Shown here in pieces: positions 1 to 6,654 of a DNA stretch of 34,467 bases (position 1 is the stretch's first letter; every line of letters begins with the position of its first letter). The DNA comes from a virus. Where the stretch lies: positions 1 to 34,467 of IMG/VR virus record IMGVR_UViG_3300032245_001822; one strand, written 5' to 3'. The notes beneath the pieces were generated by a model that saw nothing but the letters and a program-made list of their open reading frames with translations, searched no databases and was not told the origin of the DNA. Position numbers and translations under genes: made by a program.

Positions 1-73
1 GTCTAACGGGCTCAATGCCCCCACCCTGGGGGTCCATCCCCCCCCCCGGGACGAGCAAAAACGCCCGGATCGC
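1..73. other. non-coding left end of the window
   Basis: No gene is visible before the stop of the sigma-like gene at 74. The stretch carries a run of ten C between about 37 and 46 and short GC-rich inverted repeats. If the molecule is circular or circularly permuted, this stretch plus the last 88 bases of the window forms the gap between the sigma-like gene and the small terminase gene. A late promoter or a packaging site would be expected in that gap, but I cannot identify either. Confidence 0.5.
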
Positions 74-514
74 CTAGTCTTCCTCGCCTCCTTCGCTTTC
101 GCAGATCGCTTCCAGGGGGCTGGGCTGGTCGCGGCGCTCGCGGGTTCGGGCGTACTCTTTGAGATCAGGTTGTTTGCTTCGGAGGATGAGGAGATCGGCG
201 ATGCGGCGGCGAAGGGAGCTGTAGAGGTAGCGGCGGGGGTCGCGGCCATGGGTTCCCAGGAGAACGCCCGCTTTGTTCTTGTAAACCGGGAGCCTGGCAC
301 ACACATGGCAAAGTTCGAGGGTGAGGTCGTTTTCCAGCTCCTCGACATCGAGGCCGTAACGGCGGCCCCACTTGGAAGCGACTTTGGCTGGCAAGTTGTG
401 ATGGAGTTCGCAGAGTTCACGACCGAGCGCCCGCAACGGCACGACCATTCCCTTGGGTCGGCGCGGTGGCGCCGGGGGGTTGGCCGGGTCGCAGAGTGTG
501 GTTTGTTTGCCCAT
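74..514 (-). CDS. sigma-70 region 2-like small protein
   Basis: The 146-residue protein has a proline-rich start, then a helical segment (about residues 33-112) whose pattern resembles sigma-70 region 2: the ELHHNLPAKVASKWG helix, an acidic GLDVEELENDL segment, a long helix, and RRYLYSSLRRRIADLL. No region 4 (-35 binding HTH) is present and the C-terminus is acidic (SEGGEED). It may act as a minimal sigma-like factor or RNA polymerase-binding regulator. This rests on pattern only. AGGGAG lies eight bases before the ATG. It is the last gene of the leftward early block and, on a circular map, lies just upstream of the terminase genes, a natural position for a late-gene activator. An unrelated helical DNA-binding protein is the alternative. 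Confidence 0.5.
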   Translation of the reverse strand: MGKQTTLCDPANPPAPPRRPKGMVVPLRALGRELCELHHNLPAKVASKWGRRYGLDVEELENDLTLELCHVCARLPVYKNKAGVLLGTHGRDPRRYLYSSLRRRIADLLILRSKQPDLKEYARTRERRDQPSPLEAICESEGGEED

Positions 515-628
515 TCAGGTGCTCCCTCGAAAGGTTCACCCGATGAAATACCGAAGCGTGGGGTTGGGCCCGGGCGTGAGATAGGAAGGCGCCGGGTTGG
601 GTTCGACTACAAAATCGACCTTGATCGA

Positions 629-1666
629 TCAGTCTTTGGACTTGGGCGCGATCATGGCCATGAGTTCGCCCGACCTTAAAAGGATCTTGGCATCGGATTG
701 AGCGATCTTGATCTCGACCACCTCCTTGGCCTGGGTGAGCCAGTCGAGGGCGTAATCCGGCGACCAGACCCAGCCGACCAGGGCCTTGGGTTTGGTCAAC
801 AGGTCAAACCTACCCTCATAGGAGCCGATGACGCTGGACGCGCAAACCCAACAGCCACCCTCATCGGTCATGGTCACCTCGACATCGGAACCGCCTTCCC
901 CCTTGGAAAAGGTCTGGGCCCGCTCCAGGTGAATGATCATCTCCTCGGGCGCGAATGACGCCGTAACCTCCTGGGCGTCGAGCTCATCGACCAGGGAAAG
1001 AAGGTTGGGATAATTCCCATCGAGTCCCGAGCCATAGACCGACCAGGACCCATCCATCGCCGCAAACCGCATCCCGTTGGGCGATGAGGAAACCAGGACC
1101 CGCTGGGTTTTGGTCCAGACCTTTTCCAACAATTTCACGGTCGTCGGGTGGATGGTGTTCTCGGGTGGGCTCCCAGGACCAACGGGGGCGATGGCCAACC
1201 GCTTGGCGTCGGTACATTGGACCCAGTTGCGTTTACGCCAATAGGAGAAATGGATCCCAGCCATGATGCGATCGTTCTCGCCGGATTTCCTGGCATGGCT
1301 GACCGAGCCGATCGCCTCCAGAAACCCATGACCATAATCGCCGATGGACTGAAACGGCCCCGATCCGAGGCTGACCGCTCCCCCGGCGATCTTGATCAGG
1401 TCCATCTCGACCCCTGGGGAGGTAACCTGGAAATGTTTCCCCATGTCCAAAAGGGACAGTGCCGGCAGCAACGCCGCCGCGCCAAACCCCTGGGATTGAA
1501 CCGAACCGAGAATGGTCCCCTCGGCAAACGACCCCACATGAAGCACATTGACCCCATCGGTCGCCCCGACCGCGAAACCATGGTCCTCGGCCCGGGCGAT
1601 GGTGACCGCTCCCCGCTTGCCCGCCAGATCACACGCCACCCCGATCCGCTTCCAGTCCGTCTCCAT
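629..1666 (-). CDS. dnaN: divergent DNA polymerase III beta sliding clamp
   Basis: The 345-residue protein is close to the usual clamp length of about 366. Clamp-like landmarks appear in order: HFSYW..NWVQCTDAKRLA at 139-158, matching the clamp strand ending in ATDG-RLA; SGLDGNYPN at 213-221, matching the G-x-YPN turn; and VWSPDYALDWL at 300-310, matching the N-P-x-YLLDAL segment of domain 3. A clamp encircles DNA and tethers the polymerase, so this would support phage DNA synthesis together with the initiator-like protein at 4840-5901. The N-terminal third is very divergent and the C-terminus lacks the usual MPMRL ending. SD GGGAG precedes the ATG by four bases. No phage polymerase is visible, so the host enzyme would have to use it. 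Confidence 0.68.
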   Translation of the reverse strand: METDWKRIGVACDLAGKRGAVTIARAEDHGFAVGATDGVNVLHVGSFAEGTILGSVQSQGFGAAALLPALSLLDMGKHFQVTSPGVEMDLIKIAGGAVSLGSGPFQSIGDYGHGFLEAIGSVSHARKSGENDRIMAGIHFSYWRKRNWVQCTDAKRLAIAPVGPGSPPENTIHPTTVKLLEKVWTKTQRVLVSSSPNGMRFAAMDGSWSVYGSGLDGNYPNLLSLVDELDAQEVTASFAPEEMIIHLERAQTFSKGEGGSDVEVTMTDEGGCWVCASSVIGSYEGRFDLLTKPKALVGWVWSPDYALDWLTQAKEVVEIKIAQSDAKILLRSGELMAMIAPKSKD

Positions 1667-1709
1667 AGTGCTCCCTATTTATTCTGATTTAATCTGATTT
1701 AATTTGTTA

Positions 1710-1967
1710 TTACCCTTGCGGCAACGCGCCGACGCGGCCCGCCCAGACCGCGAAATGATCCCCATCGAATTGGCATCGATCCCGATGAGCCAGGACGATC
1801 GCGGGGAGGCCCCGGTCGGCTCCCCTCCCATCCAGCACCGACTCCCGGATTTTGCAATAGGCGCCGTGGAAATGGCTCGCATCATAGGCCCGTCCCCACT
1901 TGTCGAGGGCGACGGGAAATCTAACCAGCTCATGACCACGGCAACAAAATCGAGGTAGTTTTTTCAC
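1710..1967 (-). CDS. small conserved-looking early protein, function unknown
   Basis: The 85-residue frame opens with GTG, eight bases after AAGGGG and 11 bases after the stop of the upstream gene. The product starts MKKLPRFCCRGHEL and is rich in His, Asp and aromatic residues. A cysteine pair sits near residues 8-9 and one further cysteine follows in the middle, so a small metal-binding fold is possible, but no recognised motif is complete. I prefer the GTG over upstream in-frame codons because it has the only good SD and because tight spacing is the rule in this operon. Function unknown. Confidence 0.6.
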   Translation of the reverse strand: MKKLPRFCCRGHELVRFPVALDKWGRAYDASHFHGAYCKIRESVLDGRGADRGLPAIVLAHRDRCQFDGDHFAVWAGRVGALPQG

Positions 1968-1978
1968 TTGGTGACCCC

Positions 1979-2422
1979 TTAAGAATCCCAGGTTCCAATG
2001 TCGGCCCAACGGCGGAAAAGCGCCGCCAGAGCCTTGTGGCCATGTTGCTCGGCCAGATCGCCCGCCAGCTCCCACCGCTCCCGGGATCGGGACCCGCCCA
2101 ACAGTTCCCAAAGAGGTTGGGCCAGCCTTCCATCACAATGGGCAACAAAATCGACCTCGGCAAAACCGGTCTCGGGTCGGGGCCATGATGCCTTTAAACA
2201 GCCTTGTCGTGGATCACCCAATATTTTGCGGCGCCTCAAATCATCTTCTAAAATTCGCCAAGTGCTTTCGCCCATTAAATGAATATCAATTGTAAGCTCT
2301 TCCAAATTGCTAAAATATTGCGATTGAAATCTGACGCCATGGCATAAAAACCGCCAGTCCCCCATCCGGATCAGCGACATGGGCCCATCGTGCGGGTCGG
2401 TGGTTGGTGTGGATGTGCTCAT
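1979..2422 (-). CDS. hypothetical early protein, 147 residues
   Basis: The ATG overlaps the stop of the upstream zinc-ribbon gene (ATGA) and follows AAAGGAAGG by a few bases, which decides the start over a longer frame from 2446. The N-terminal ~20 residues are Ser/Thr/Pro rich. The body mixes beta-like and helical stretches and ends in a helical W-E-L-A-G-D-L-A segment and a WADIGTWDS tail. No known motif is recognised. Translational coupling with both neighbours argues that it is expressed. Confidence 0.6.
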   Translation of the reverse strand: MSTSTPTTDPHDGPMSLIRMGDWRFLCHGVRFQSQYFSNLEELTIDIHLMGESTWRILEDDLRRRKILGDPRQGCLKASWPRPETGFAEVDFVAHCDGRLAQPLWELLGGSRSRERWELAGDLAEQHGHKALAALFRRWADIGTWDS

Positions 2423-2700
2423 GGGTTTCCTTCCTTTGCCTGGCAAATGATTTGGTTAACCCAAGGCGAAGAAATAAACGGGTCTTCATCTCCCGGCATT
2501 AAATTCATCACGCCTACACTTCCAAATCCACAAAATGGGCATTTGCATAAACCAGCAACCCTCCCAGCAAATTCTCCTGTCTTAATTAATATATTGTCTG
2601 ATAATTCTGATTTGTGTCCCTCAATATAACACTTACAATTCGAGCATTCACCACGAAATATGTGCTTAATACCCAATGGCGACCTCAAAATTTTTGCCAT
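2419..2700 (-). CDS. small zinc-ribbon protein
   Basis: The 93-residue protein carries two cysteine knuckles, GECSNCKC near residues 18-24 and LCKCPFCG near 51-58, the arrangement of a treble-clef or rubredoxin-like zinc ribbon. Such proteins bind DNA, RNA or a protein partner. Nothing here shows which. The ATG overlaps the previous stop (TAATG), with GGGGGA ten bases upstream. Local base composition is more AT-rich than the flanking genes (about 2460-2700), hinting at a more recent arrival. Confidence 0.65.
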   Translation of the reverse strand: MAKILRSPLGIKHIFRGECSNCKCYIEGHKSELSDNILIKTGEFAGRVAGLCKCPFCGFGSVGVMNLMPGDEDPFISSPWVNQIICQAKEGNP

Positions 2701-2960
2701 TATTTCATTCCCCCTTTTGTTTCAATTCCCGGCCCCTGCTTTAATTCGGAAATAACCTTTTCCCTCTCGGAAAATGGCAAATGAACCAATTTGGTAAAGG
2801 CTTCGAGCACCATGGCGGCGATCTGTTTTTCGTTGTCCGTGGGCCGGCCATATTTCATTTTCATGGCGACTTCGGACAATCGCTCGGAGGGAACCGGCCA
2901 GGCGGTCCCATCAAACAACCGATAAAACCGGGGATCGCGCCCCGTAACCGATTCACCCAT
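2700..2960 (-). CDS. hypothetical early protein, 86 residues
   Basis: The start ATG is preceded by GCGGAGGT eight bases away and overlaps the end of the previous gene, so this start is preferred over longer in-frame extensions. The product begins MGESVTGRDPRFYRLFDG and contains a central basic, helical segment (SEVAMKMKYGRPTDNEKQIAAMV in its middle third). It has no recognised domain. The helical, charged composition would suit a small regulatory or accessory replication protein, but this is a guess. Confidence 0.55.
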   Translation of the reverse strand: MGESVTGRDPRFYRLFDGTAWPVPSERLSEVAMKMKYGRPTDNEKQIAAMVLEAFTKLVHLPFSEREKVISELKQGPGIETKGGMK

Positions 2961-3219
2961 GTTGAAACCTCCGCTCGGCCAGGGCAAAGAGCTCGAACAC
3001 ATTAAACCGCTGACCATCAATGATGATCCCATAGCGGCGGGCCTTGCGGAATCGGGTGACACATAGCGACCGCTTTCCCCAAAACGAGTGCCAAACCCTC
3101 CACCGACCAGGGGAGGGAAAGTCCTCGATAGGCCTCCTGGCAAACTTCCAGGTGACCACCCGACCAGCACGAAACCGGGCAGGAACCAAAAGCGCGGCCA
3201 CCTCAGCGGGAGTTTTCAT
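2953..3219 (-). CDS. hypothetical basic early protein (MKTPAE start, copy 2)
   Basis: The 88-residue protein is very basic and aromatic (RRPIEDF, RVWHSFWGKRS, FRKARRYG). It shares its first six residues, its Shine-Dalgarno and the stop codon of the preceding gene with the start of the next gene upstream, as part of a 34-bp repeat (see the repeats at 3203 and 3443). The ATG directly follows the preceding stop (TAAATG) with GGAGG about nine bases upstream. Function unknown. The basic composition suggests nucleic-acid binding. Confidence 0.55.
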   Translation of the reverse strand: MKTPAEVAALLVPARFRAGRVVTWKFARRPIEDFPSPGRWRVWHSFWGKRSLCVTRFRKARRYGIIIDGQRFNVFELFALAERRFQHG

Positions 3220-3236
3220 TTATTCTGCCTCCGCTT
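3203..3236. repeat. 34-bp gene-junction repeat, copy A
   Basis: On the plus strand this block and the block at 3443-3476 match at 31 of 34 positions, with the three differences adjacent to one another. Each copy spans the last codons and stop of one gene, the SD (GGAGG on the minus strand) and the first six codons (MKTPAE) of the next. The two copies start exactly 240 bp apart, a multiple of three. Confidence 0.85.
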
Positions 3237-3459
3237 CGCGGTCAAACTGGGGCCTTGGAATTGGCAGCCAGGCACAAATCAAAGCCTGCTCCCTAAGAAA
3301 CCATCCGCTCGACATGAACCAACAATAAATCCTTATTTTTCCATCAATTCCGAGGGTTAAATATCTTCCCTGTTCAGTTGGTGGTTTATCCTTGGCGCAT
3401 CGCCAACGAAGTTGCTCCCGGAGCCGCTTTAATTCGTCCTTTTCAGCGGGAGTTTTCAT
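3220..3459 (-). CDS. hypothetical small early protein (MKTPAE start, copy 1)
   Basis: The 79-residue protein begins MKTPAEKDELKRLREQ and ends in a Glu/Ala tail (REAEAE) created by the same repeated DNA that forms the downstream start. The centre contains TEQGRYLTLGIDGKIRIYCWFMSS, a beta-rich stretch with a tryptophan cluster after it, reminiscent of small phage proteins of unknown role. The ATG follows the stop of the TGT-like gene directly and has GGAGG upstream. Function unknown. Confidence 0.6.
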   Translation of the reverse strand: MKTPAEKDELKRLREQLRWRCAKDKPPTEQGRYLTLGIDGKIRIYCWFMSSGWFLREQALICAWLPIPRPQFDREAEAE

Positions 3460-3476
3460 TTATTTAACCTCCGCTT
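3443..3476. repeat. 34-bp gene-junction repeat, copy B
   Basis: Second copy of the stop/SD/start repeat described at 3203-3236. It joins the end of the TGT-like gene to the start of the 79-residue gene. Confidence 0.85.
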
Positions 3477-4227
3477 GAAGCTCAAAATCCGGAAAAAGTT
3501 CACTTTGGCAAAAATCAATACCAGACCAAACGGAGGCAGATTGATGAGCCTCCACCCTTTCCGCGATGATACTCATCCTTGTGCTTGCATTGGGTGGGAC
3601 ATAAATCCCAAACCTTTTATGGTTCGAAGAGTTCCGCACGGCATTTGTGCTGTCCGCACTCGACAAGGGCAACCGGGTAAATATTTCTGGGTCAAGCATC
3701 CTCAACCCGTGGAGTCTTGCCACTGGTCTGCCTGCCAGATCACAAGAATGCCTCATAACCTCCGCCATACGCTTCCACCATTCAACCGTCCCCACGGTGG
3801 CGAAGGATCCACTTGACCCCAGAGCCACTCGATCCCACTGGGAAACCAGCCGGCCTAGGCGTTCCAAGGACTCATGGAGATGCCAGACTGGAACCCCATC
3901 AGACTCTCCAAGACGGTCCTCCCACTCAATGATCAGTTCATCATTTTCCTCCTCCGTCCCGTCAATAACATCCGGGATAATAGCCCAATCAAAAGCCGGA
4001 TGCCGGCGCCACTGGCGAACAAAATCGTAATAGCCGTCCCAGTTGATTTTCTCGCCTTGTTTCCATGCAGAAAATGCCCCGTTGTCCAGGCAAAATGATT
4101 GGCAAACCTCAGCGGCTGTGCCGATATCCTCAGGCCGAAAAAAGGAAATCAGGGCGTGTCTTCCTTTCAGAAAACGGGCGACATCCTCCCGCGTAGCCCC
4201 GCATGGCGTTCCGTGGTAATGGATCAT
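3460..4227 (-). CDS. TGT/DpdA-like 7-deazaguanine insertion enzyme
   Basis: The 255-residue protein has the order of motifs seen in tRNA-guanine transglycosylase-like TIM barrels of phage DpdA type: CLDNGAFSAW at 46-55, AIIPDVIDG at 82-90, VPVWHLHE at 112-119, VALGSSG at 134-140, RLHGLRM at 171-177 and SSADST at 189-194. Candidate catalytic or base-contacting acids are D48, D86 and D192. DpdA enzymes exchange guanine in DNA for a 7-deazaguanine, protecting phage DNA from restriction. The C-terminal Cys/His zinc site of tRNA enzymes is not evident. No preQ0 pathway genes are in the window, so the base would come from the host. The ATG overlaps the upstream stop (ATGA). A tRNA-modifying role is the alternative. 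Confidence 0.7.
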   Translation of the reverse strand: MIHYHGTPCGATREDVARFLKGRHALISFFRPEDIGTAAEVCQSFCLDNGAFSAWKQGEKINWDGYYDFVRQWRRHPAFDWAIIPDVIDGTEEENDELIIEWEDRLGESDGVPVWHLHESLERLGRLVSQWDRVALGSSGSFATVGTVEWWKRMAEVMRHSCDLAGRPVARLHGLRMLDPEIFTRLPLSSADSTNAVRNSSNHKRFGIYVPPNASTRMSIIAERVEAHQSASVWSGIDFCQSELFPDFELQAEVK

Positions 4228-4556
4228 TGGGGTTTCACTCCCGCCTTGGTCAGGGCCTTGGTGATCATGGGTAGGGTTTGATGGGCCGAATCCATGAGAA
4301 GTTCAGGCATCCGGACATATCCCAATTCAATCCCGTTTTTGAGAAACTGCTCGGCCTTTTGCAGAGCCTCCAGCATTTGGGGAATGGAGTAGATTTTGGC
4401 CATGGGGAAACCCATGAATGTCAGCGAATTCGATGAGGAAGCGATAGCGTTGGCAAGGCATTCCGCACAAAAACACCGATCAGCCCCAATGGCAACCGTC
4501 AGCTTGGGTAAACAGCACTCTTCGCAAATCATCTGGCGCCAGGCGTAAGTTTTCAT
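4224..4556 (-). CDS. small zinc-ribbon protein with helical tail
   Basis: The 110-residue protein opens with a four-cysteine ribbon, CEEC near residues 10-13 and CFCAEC near 28-33, followed by a helical region of about 60 residues (SIPQMLEALQKAEQFLKNGI). This layout resembles small adaptors that pair a zinc knuckle with a helical interaction domain. The ATG overlaps the upstream stop (ATGA) with an excellent SD, AAGGAGGTG, nine bases before. It sits directly upstream of the TGT-like gene and is translationally coupled to it, so it could be an accessory factor for that enzyme. That link is inference from position only. Confidence 0.6.
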   Translation of the reverse strand: MKTYAWRQMICEECCLPKLTVAIGADRCFCAECLANAIASSSNSLTFMGFPMAKIYSIPQMLEALQKAEQFLKNGIELGYVRMPELLMDSAHQTLPMITKALTKAGVKPQ

Positions 4557-4843
4557 AGTTGCCCCACCTCCTTTGCCTGCTTGATCGCGGCCTGGATTTC
4601 GTCGCAAGCCGTCACCGGAAAATGCCACTCGTCGACATGGGGCTGGATTTCCTCCAAAACCCGGAGCATTTCCGCGTGACTGTTGACCAGGTTTGCGACG
4701 AATTTGGTCAGCCCGGATGAACCCTCGGGCCCCTGGAAAGAGTTGGCCATGATCACGACATTTTCGTTTTTGTCAAAAATGGCCTCAATTTGGCACCATT
4801 CGCCCACCTTCCACGGCAAAGGATTTTTCTTGAAGATGTTCAC
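4553..4843 (-). CDS. hypothetical early protein, 96 residues
   Basis: I choose the GTG that overlaps the stop of the initiator-like gene (GTGA), because four-base overlaps are the operon's habit. A GTG four codons upstream is possible. The N-terminal half is beta-like (PLPWKVGEWCQIEAIFDKNENVV, then ANSFQGPEG) and the C-terminal half is helical (FVANLVNSHAEMLRVLEEI). This is the layout of small phage proteins with an N-terminal beta sheet resembling WPWxV...I.D..G.VVA...G and a C-terminal helix, a pattern common in phage early regions with unknown function. Confidence 0.6.
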   Translation of the reverse strand: MNIFKKNPLPWKVGEWCQIEAIFDKNENVVIMANSFQGPEGSSGLTKFVANLVNSHAEMLRVLEEIQPHVDEWHFPVTACDEIQAAIKQAKEVGQL

Positions 4844-5901
4844 GCCCCCACCCACTTTCCGCTAGCCTTGGAAAATCTCCACCTTGCCCCCGTTGCCTTG
4901 TCCCTCCAGTACCAGTCCTGGCCCTCCCGCATCGGTGACCCGTTGGCCGTGGGGTAGGGGCGTGGGCATTCTCCGCTCCCCTGGCCGCCACTGTCCGGCA
5001 ACCGTGCCGGCGCCTTTTCCGGTCGTCCCCCGCTTGGCCCGTCCAGCGTGTACCAGCCCCGCTCGATCGCTTTGGCGATTAGCTGACTTGATTCCCCAAT
5101 TGGCAAACGATCGATCCTTTGGGCCCAAATGCGGGCCGTTTCCATGGACGGGAGCTCGTTCAGGTCGGCAAGGTGTTGGATCCACTTGGCCCAGGACTCC
5201 GCCAGGGACAGGGAAAGGAGCTGGAGAATCCGATCGCTCCGGCGCTCGTGGCGGCCTGACCGGGTTGGCCGTTGTCCGGAGTTGCTGGGAAAATGAGAAT
5301 CGAGAGGAGGTTTTGGGTCCGCCCCCGGAACGGGGGAGGGGGGGAAAATCTTAGTATTATTATTTGTATTTATATTTATATTTATATTGTCGCCCGTTGC
5401 GTCCATCGTTGCGATGTCCGTTGCGTCGGTCGTAACGATCATCGTTGCGTTGGTCGTTACGATGCCCGTTACGATGTCCTCTCCTTTCTTTTCCTTAATG
5501 GGCGTTTGTTCCGCTTTGGCCTGTTGGGCCGCTTTGGCCGCCGTGGCCTTTCGGGTTTGTTGGCCTTTGTCGTGACGAAACTGTGCGATAGACTTTCGCC
5601 GTCCGCCGTCGTTGTAGCCTGGGAATTCGAGCCACGATTCGCCGACCACCAGCCAGCCGACCCGGACCATCGCCTGGGCCAGACCGGAAAGGCCGGCAAT
5701 CTGGTCCAGCTTTTCGGGGGTGACAAAATTGGCCCGGTCGCTCCCGATGGCGAGCCGATGGGTGGCAAAGCGCCAGACCCGGATCAAGGCGCCCATGATT
5801 TCATTCTCGGATCTGCCCAGGATCATCGACAGCCCGCCGAGCTCTTCACACTCAGGCAGGTCGACATCGATGGGGATGTAGGGTTTGGTTTCCGTGCTCA
5901 T
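4840..5901 (-). CDS. replication initiator-like protein with embedded origin
   Basis: The 353-residue protein has an N-terminal winged-helix-like domain (about 1-110) of the kind seen in phage replisome organisers: GGLSMILGRSENEIMGALI, then a small helix-turn-helix (VTPEKLDQIAGLSG) and VRVGWLVVGESWLEFPGYN. A low-complexity linker follows (110-200), including a tetrapeptide repeat (143-170) and Asn/Ile repeats, then a C-terminal helical domain (about 210-290) that may contact helicase or loader. The linker DNA holds seven 12-bp iterons and an AT-rich stretch, as in lambda O, where the origin lies inside the initiator gene. The ATG overlaps the upstream stop (ATGA). The fold is inferred. The repeats are seen directly. 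Confidence 0.6.
   Translation of the reverse strand: MSTETKPYIPIDVDLPECEELGGLSMILGRSENEIMGALIRVWRFATHRLAIGSDRANFVTPEKLDQIAGLSGLAQAMVRVGWLVVGESWLEFPGYNDGGRRKSIAQFRHDKGQQTRKATAAKAAQQAKAEQTPIKEKKGEDIVTGIVTTNATMIVTTDATDIATMDATGDNINININTNNNTKIFPPSPVPGADPKPPLDSHFPSNSGQRPTRSGRHERRSDRILQLLSLSLAESWAKWIQHLADLNELPSMETARIWAQRIDRLPIGESSQLIAKAIERGWYTLDGPSGGRPEKAPARLPDSGGQGSGECPRPYPTANGSPMREGQDWYWRDKATGARWRFSKASGKWVGA
5349..5388. other. AT-rich putative DNA unwinding element
   Basis: About 40 bases consist almost only of A and T, with repeated TTTATAT units, in a genome of roughly 60% GC. The stretch directly adjoins the iteron array at 5395-5473 and is read as part of the initiator-like gene (Asn/Ile codons). 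Position and composition fit an unwinding element. Confidence 0.6.
5395..5473. repeat. seven 12-bp iterons, putative origin of replication
   Basis: The core CGTTGCG, CGTTACG or CGTAACG begins at 5395, 5407, 5419, 5431, 5443, 5455 and 5467, an exact 12-bp period. The fourth copy, CGTAACG, is the inverse complement of CGTTACG. The period is four codons, so the array is read as tetrapeptide repeats within the initiator-like protein. The array next to an AT-rich element has the architecture of an iteron origin. Confidence 0.7.
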
Positions 5902-6263
5902 GATTTTCCCCCTCCTTTCTCATCCAGCACGGCCCAGAGGGCGAGATCCTCGGGAAGTTGGGTTTCGGGGTGGTCGCCGTATTCGGCCTGTGCGACCGAT
6001 TTGTGGAGGGCGATGGCCGAGCGGAGGCGTTCGACTTCCTGTTCGGCGTTAAATTTGTTTCTGGTTCGCTCCTGGTTGATGATGATTTTGCGGCCCACAT
6101 TTTGGATCTCATCAAGGATCTTGTCGACGACAATGAGGTTGGACCCGTTGATCGCCTGAATCACCCGGGCGTGCCGAAGCTCGCCCCAAAGAAACAACCA
6201 CCAGGCGGACAGGCCCAGCCCGACCGCGCCGCCCGCCATCACCAGCCAGAAAAGAAAACCCAT
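5898..6263 (-). CDS. small membrane-anchored coiled-coil protein
   Basis: The 121-residue protein starts with a membrane segment (about residues 3-26, GFLFWLVMAGGAVGLGLSAW followed by WLFLW) and continues with a helical, heptad-like region (about 35-90, including VDKILDEIQNVGRKIIINQER). It probably sits in the cytoplasmic membrane with a cytoplasmic coiled coil. A holin-like or superinfection-exclusion role is possible, but its place in the replication block, directly before the initiator-like gene and overlapping it by ATGA, suggests an early function. AGGGGGAG precedes the ATG by six to eight bases. Confidence 0.6.
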   Translation of the reverse strand: MGFLFWLVMAGGAVGLGLSAWWLFLWGELRHARVIQAINGSNLIVVDKILDEIQNVGRKIIINQERTRNKFNAEQEVERLRSAIALHKSVAQAEYGDHPETQLPEDLALWAVLDEKGGGKS

Positions 6264-6298
6264 CGTTGCTCCCCCTGATGCCTATCGAGTTCACCCAA

Positions 6299-6397
6299 TG
6301 CGAGCGCCGGGATTTGAACCCGGCTCAGGCCGCTTCCGCCCGAATCCCTGTGACCATCTGTGAGAGTGGCCGGTGAATCGGACTTGGTCCCGCCCGC
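6299..6397 (-). ncRNA. tRNA-like RNA, about 98 nt, non-canonical
   Basis: Read on the minus strand, a perfect T-arm (CCGGG, loop TTCAAAT, CCCGG) is followed by CGCTCGC and a discriminator A. Its partner GCGGGCG at 6391-6397 pairs with it at seven of seven positions with one G-U. Between them the folding is unusual: a small GGAC-CAA-GTCC hairpin, a five-pair GGCCA/TGGTC stem with a ten-base loop, and a CAGG/CCTG stem. No standard seven-base anticodon loop is evident and no CCA is encoded. It may be a degenerate or class-II-like tRNA, or a tRNA mimic. Confidence 0.4.
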
Positions 6398-6405
6398 GAC
6401 TTTTT

Positions 6406-6636
6406 CTAATTTGGTTTGTCGCTTCCTTCCCCGGGGCAGTCCTTAGTGGGCCCGGAGTGGCAATGGTGGCAAAACCCATAGCCACATTTGGCGCACCGCG
6501 GGCCGTTGCAAAACCCCTCTTCAAACCCAAAAATGTTGATTACCCCATCGTCCTTGTTTCGAATCCATACATGGCCCCGGGGATTTTTGACATAAGGCAA
6601 TTGCTCCCCCTTGGATTCAACAATGGTTTCACTCAT
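6406..6636 (-). CDS. small cysteine-rich zinc-finger protein
   Basis: The 76-residue protein has a beta-like N-terminal half (LPYVKNPRGHVWIRNKDDG) and a cysteine/histidine cluster (about 43-68) with CNGPRCAKCGYGFCHHC and a further Cys near the end (KDCPG). The spacing C-x5-C-x2-C-x4-C-x2-C suggests one or two bound zinc ions. The SD GGGAG lies eight bases before the ATG. It stands between the two tRNA-like RNAs and directly after a strong terminator, so it probably needs read-through or its own promoter. Whether it binds these RNAs is a testable guess. Confidence 0.6.
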   Translation of the reverse strand: MSETIVESKGEQLPYVKNPRGHVWIRNKDDGVINIFGFEEGFCNGPRCAKCGYGFCHHCHSGPTKDCPGEGSDKPN

Positions 6637-6654
6637 GGATTCACTCCCACCCGT

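Noticed and set aside
1148-1687. Long plus-strand open frames opposite the clamp gene, and similar long frames opposite most structural genes
   Set aside because: High GC content opens antisense frames. They lack good SD, have arginine/proline-rich shadow composition, and lie opposite recognisable genes.
6360-6376. Direct repeat TCACAG...TCACAG inside the 98-nt tRNA-like RNA, taken first as an anticodon hairpin
   Set aside because: It is a direct, not an inverted, repeat and cannot form a stem.
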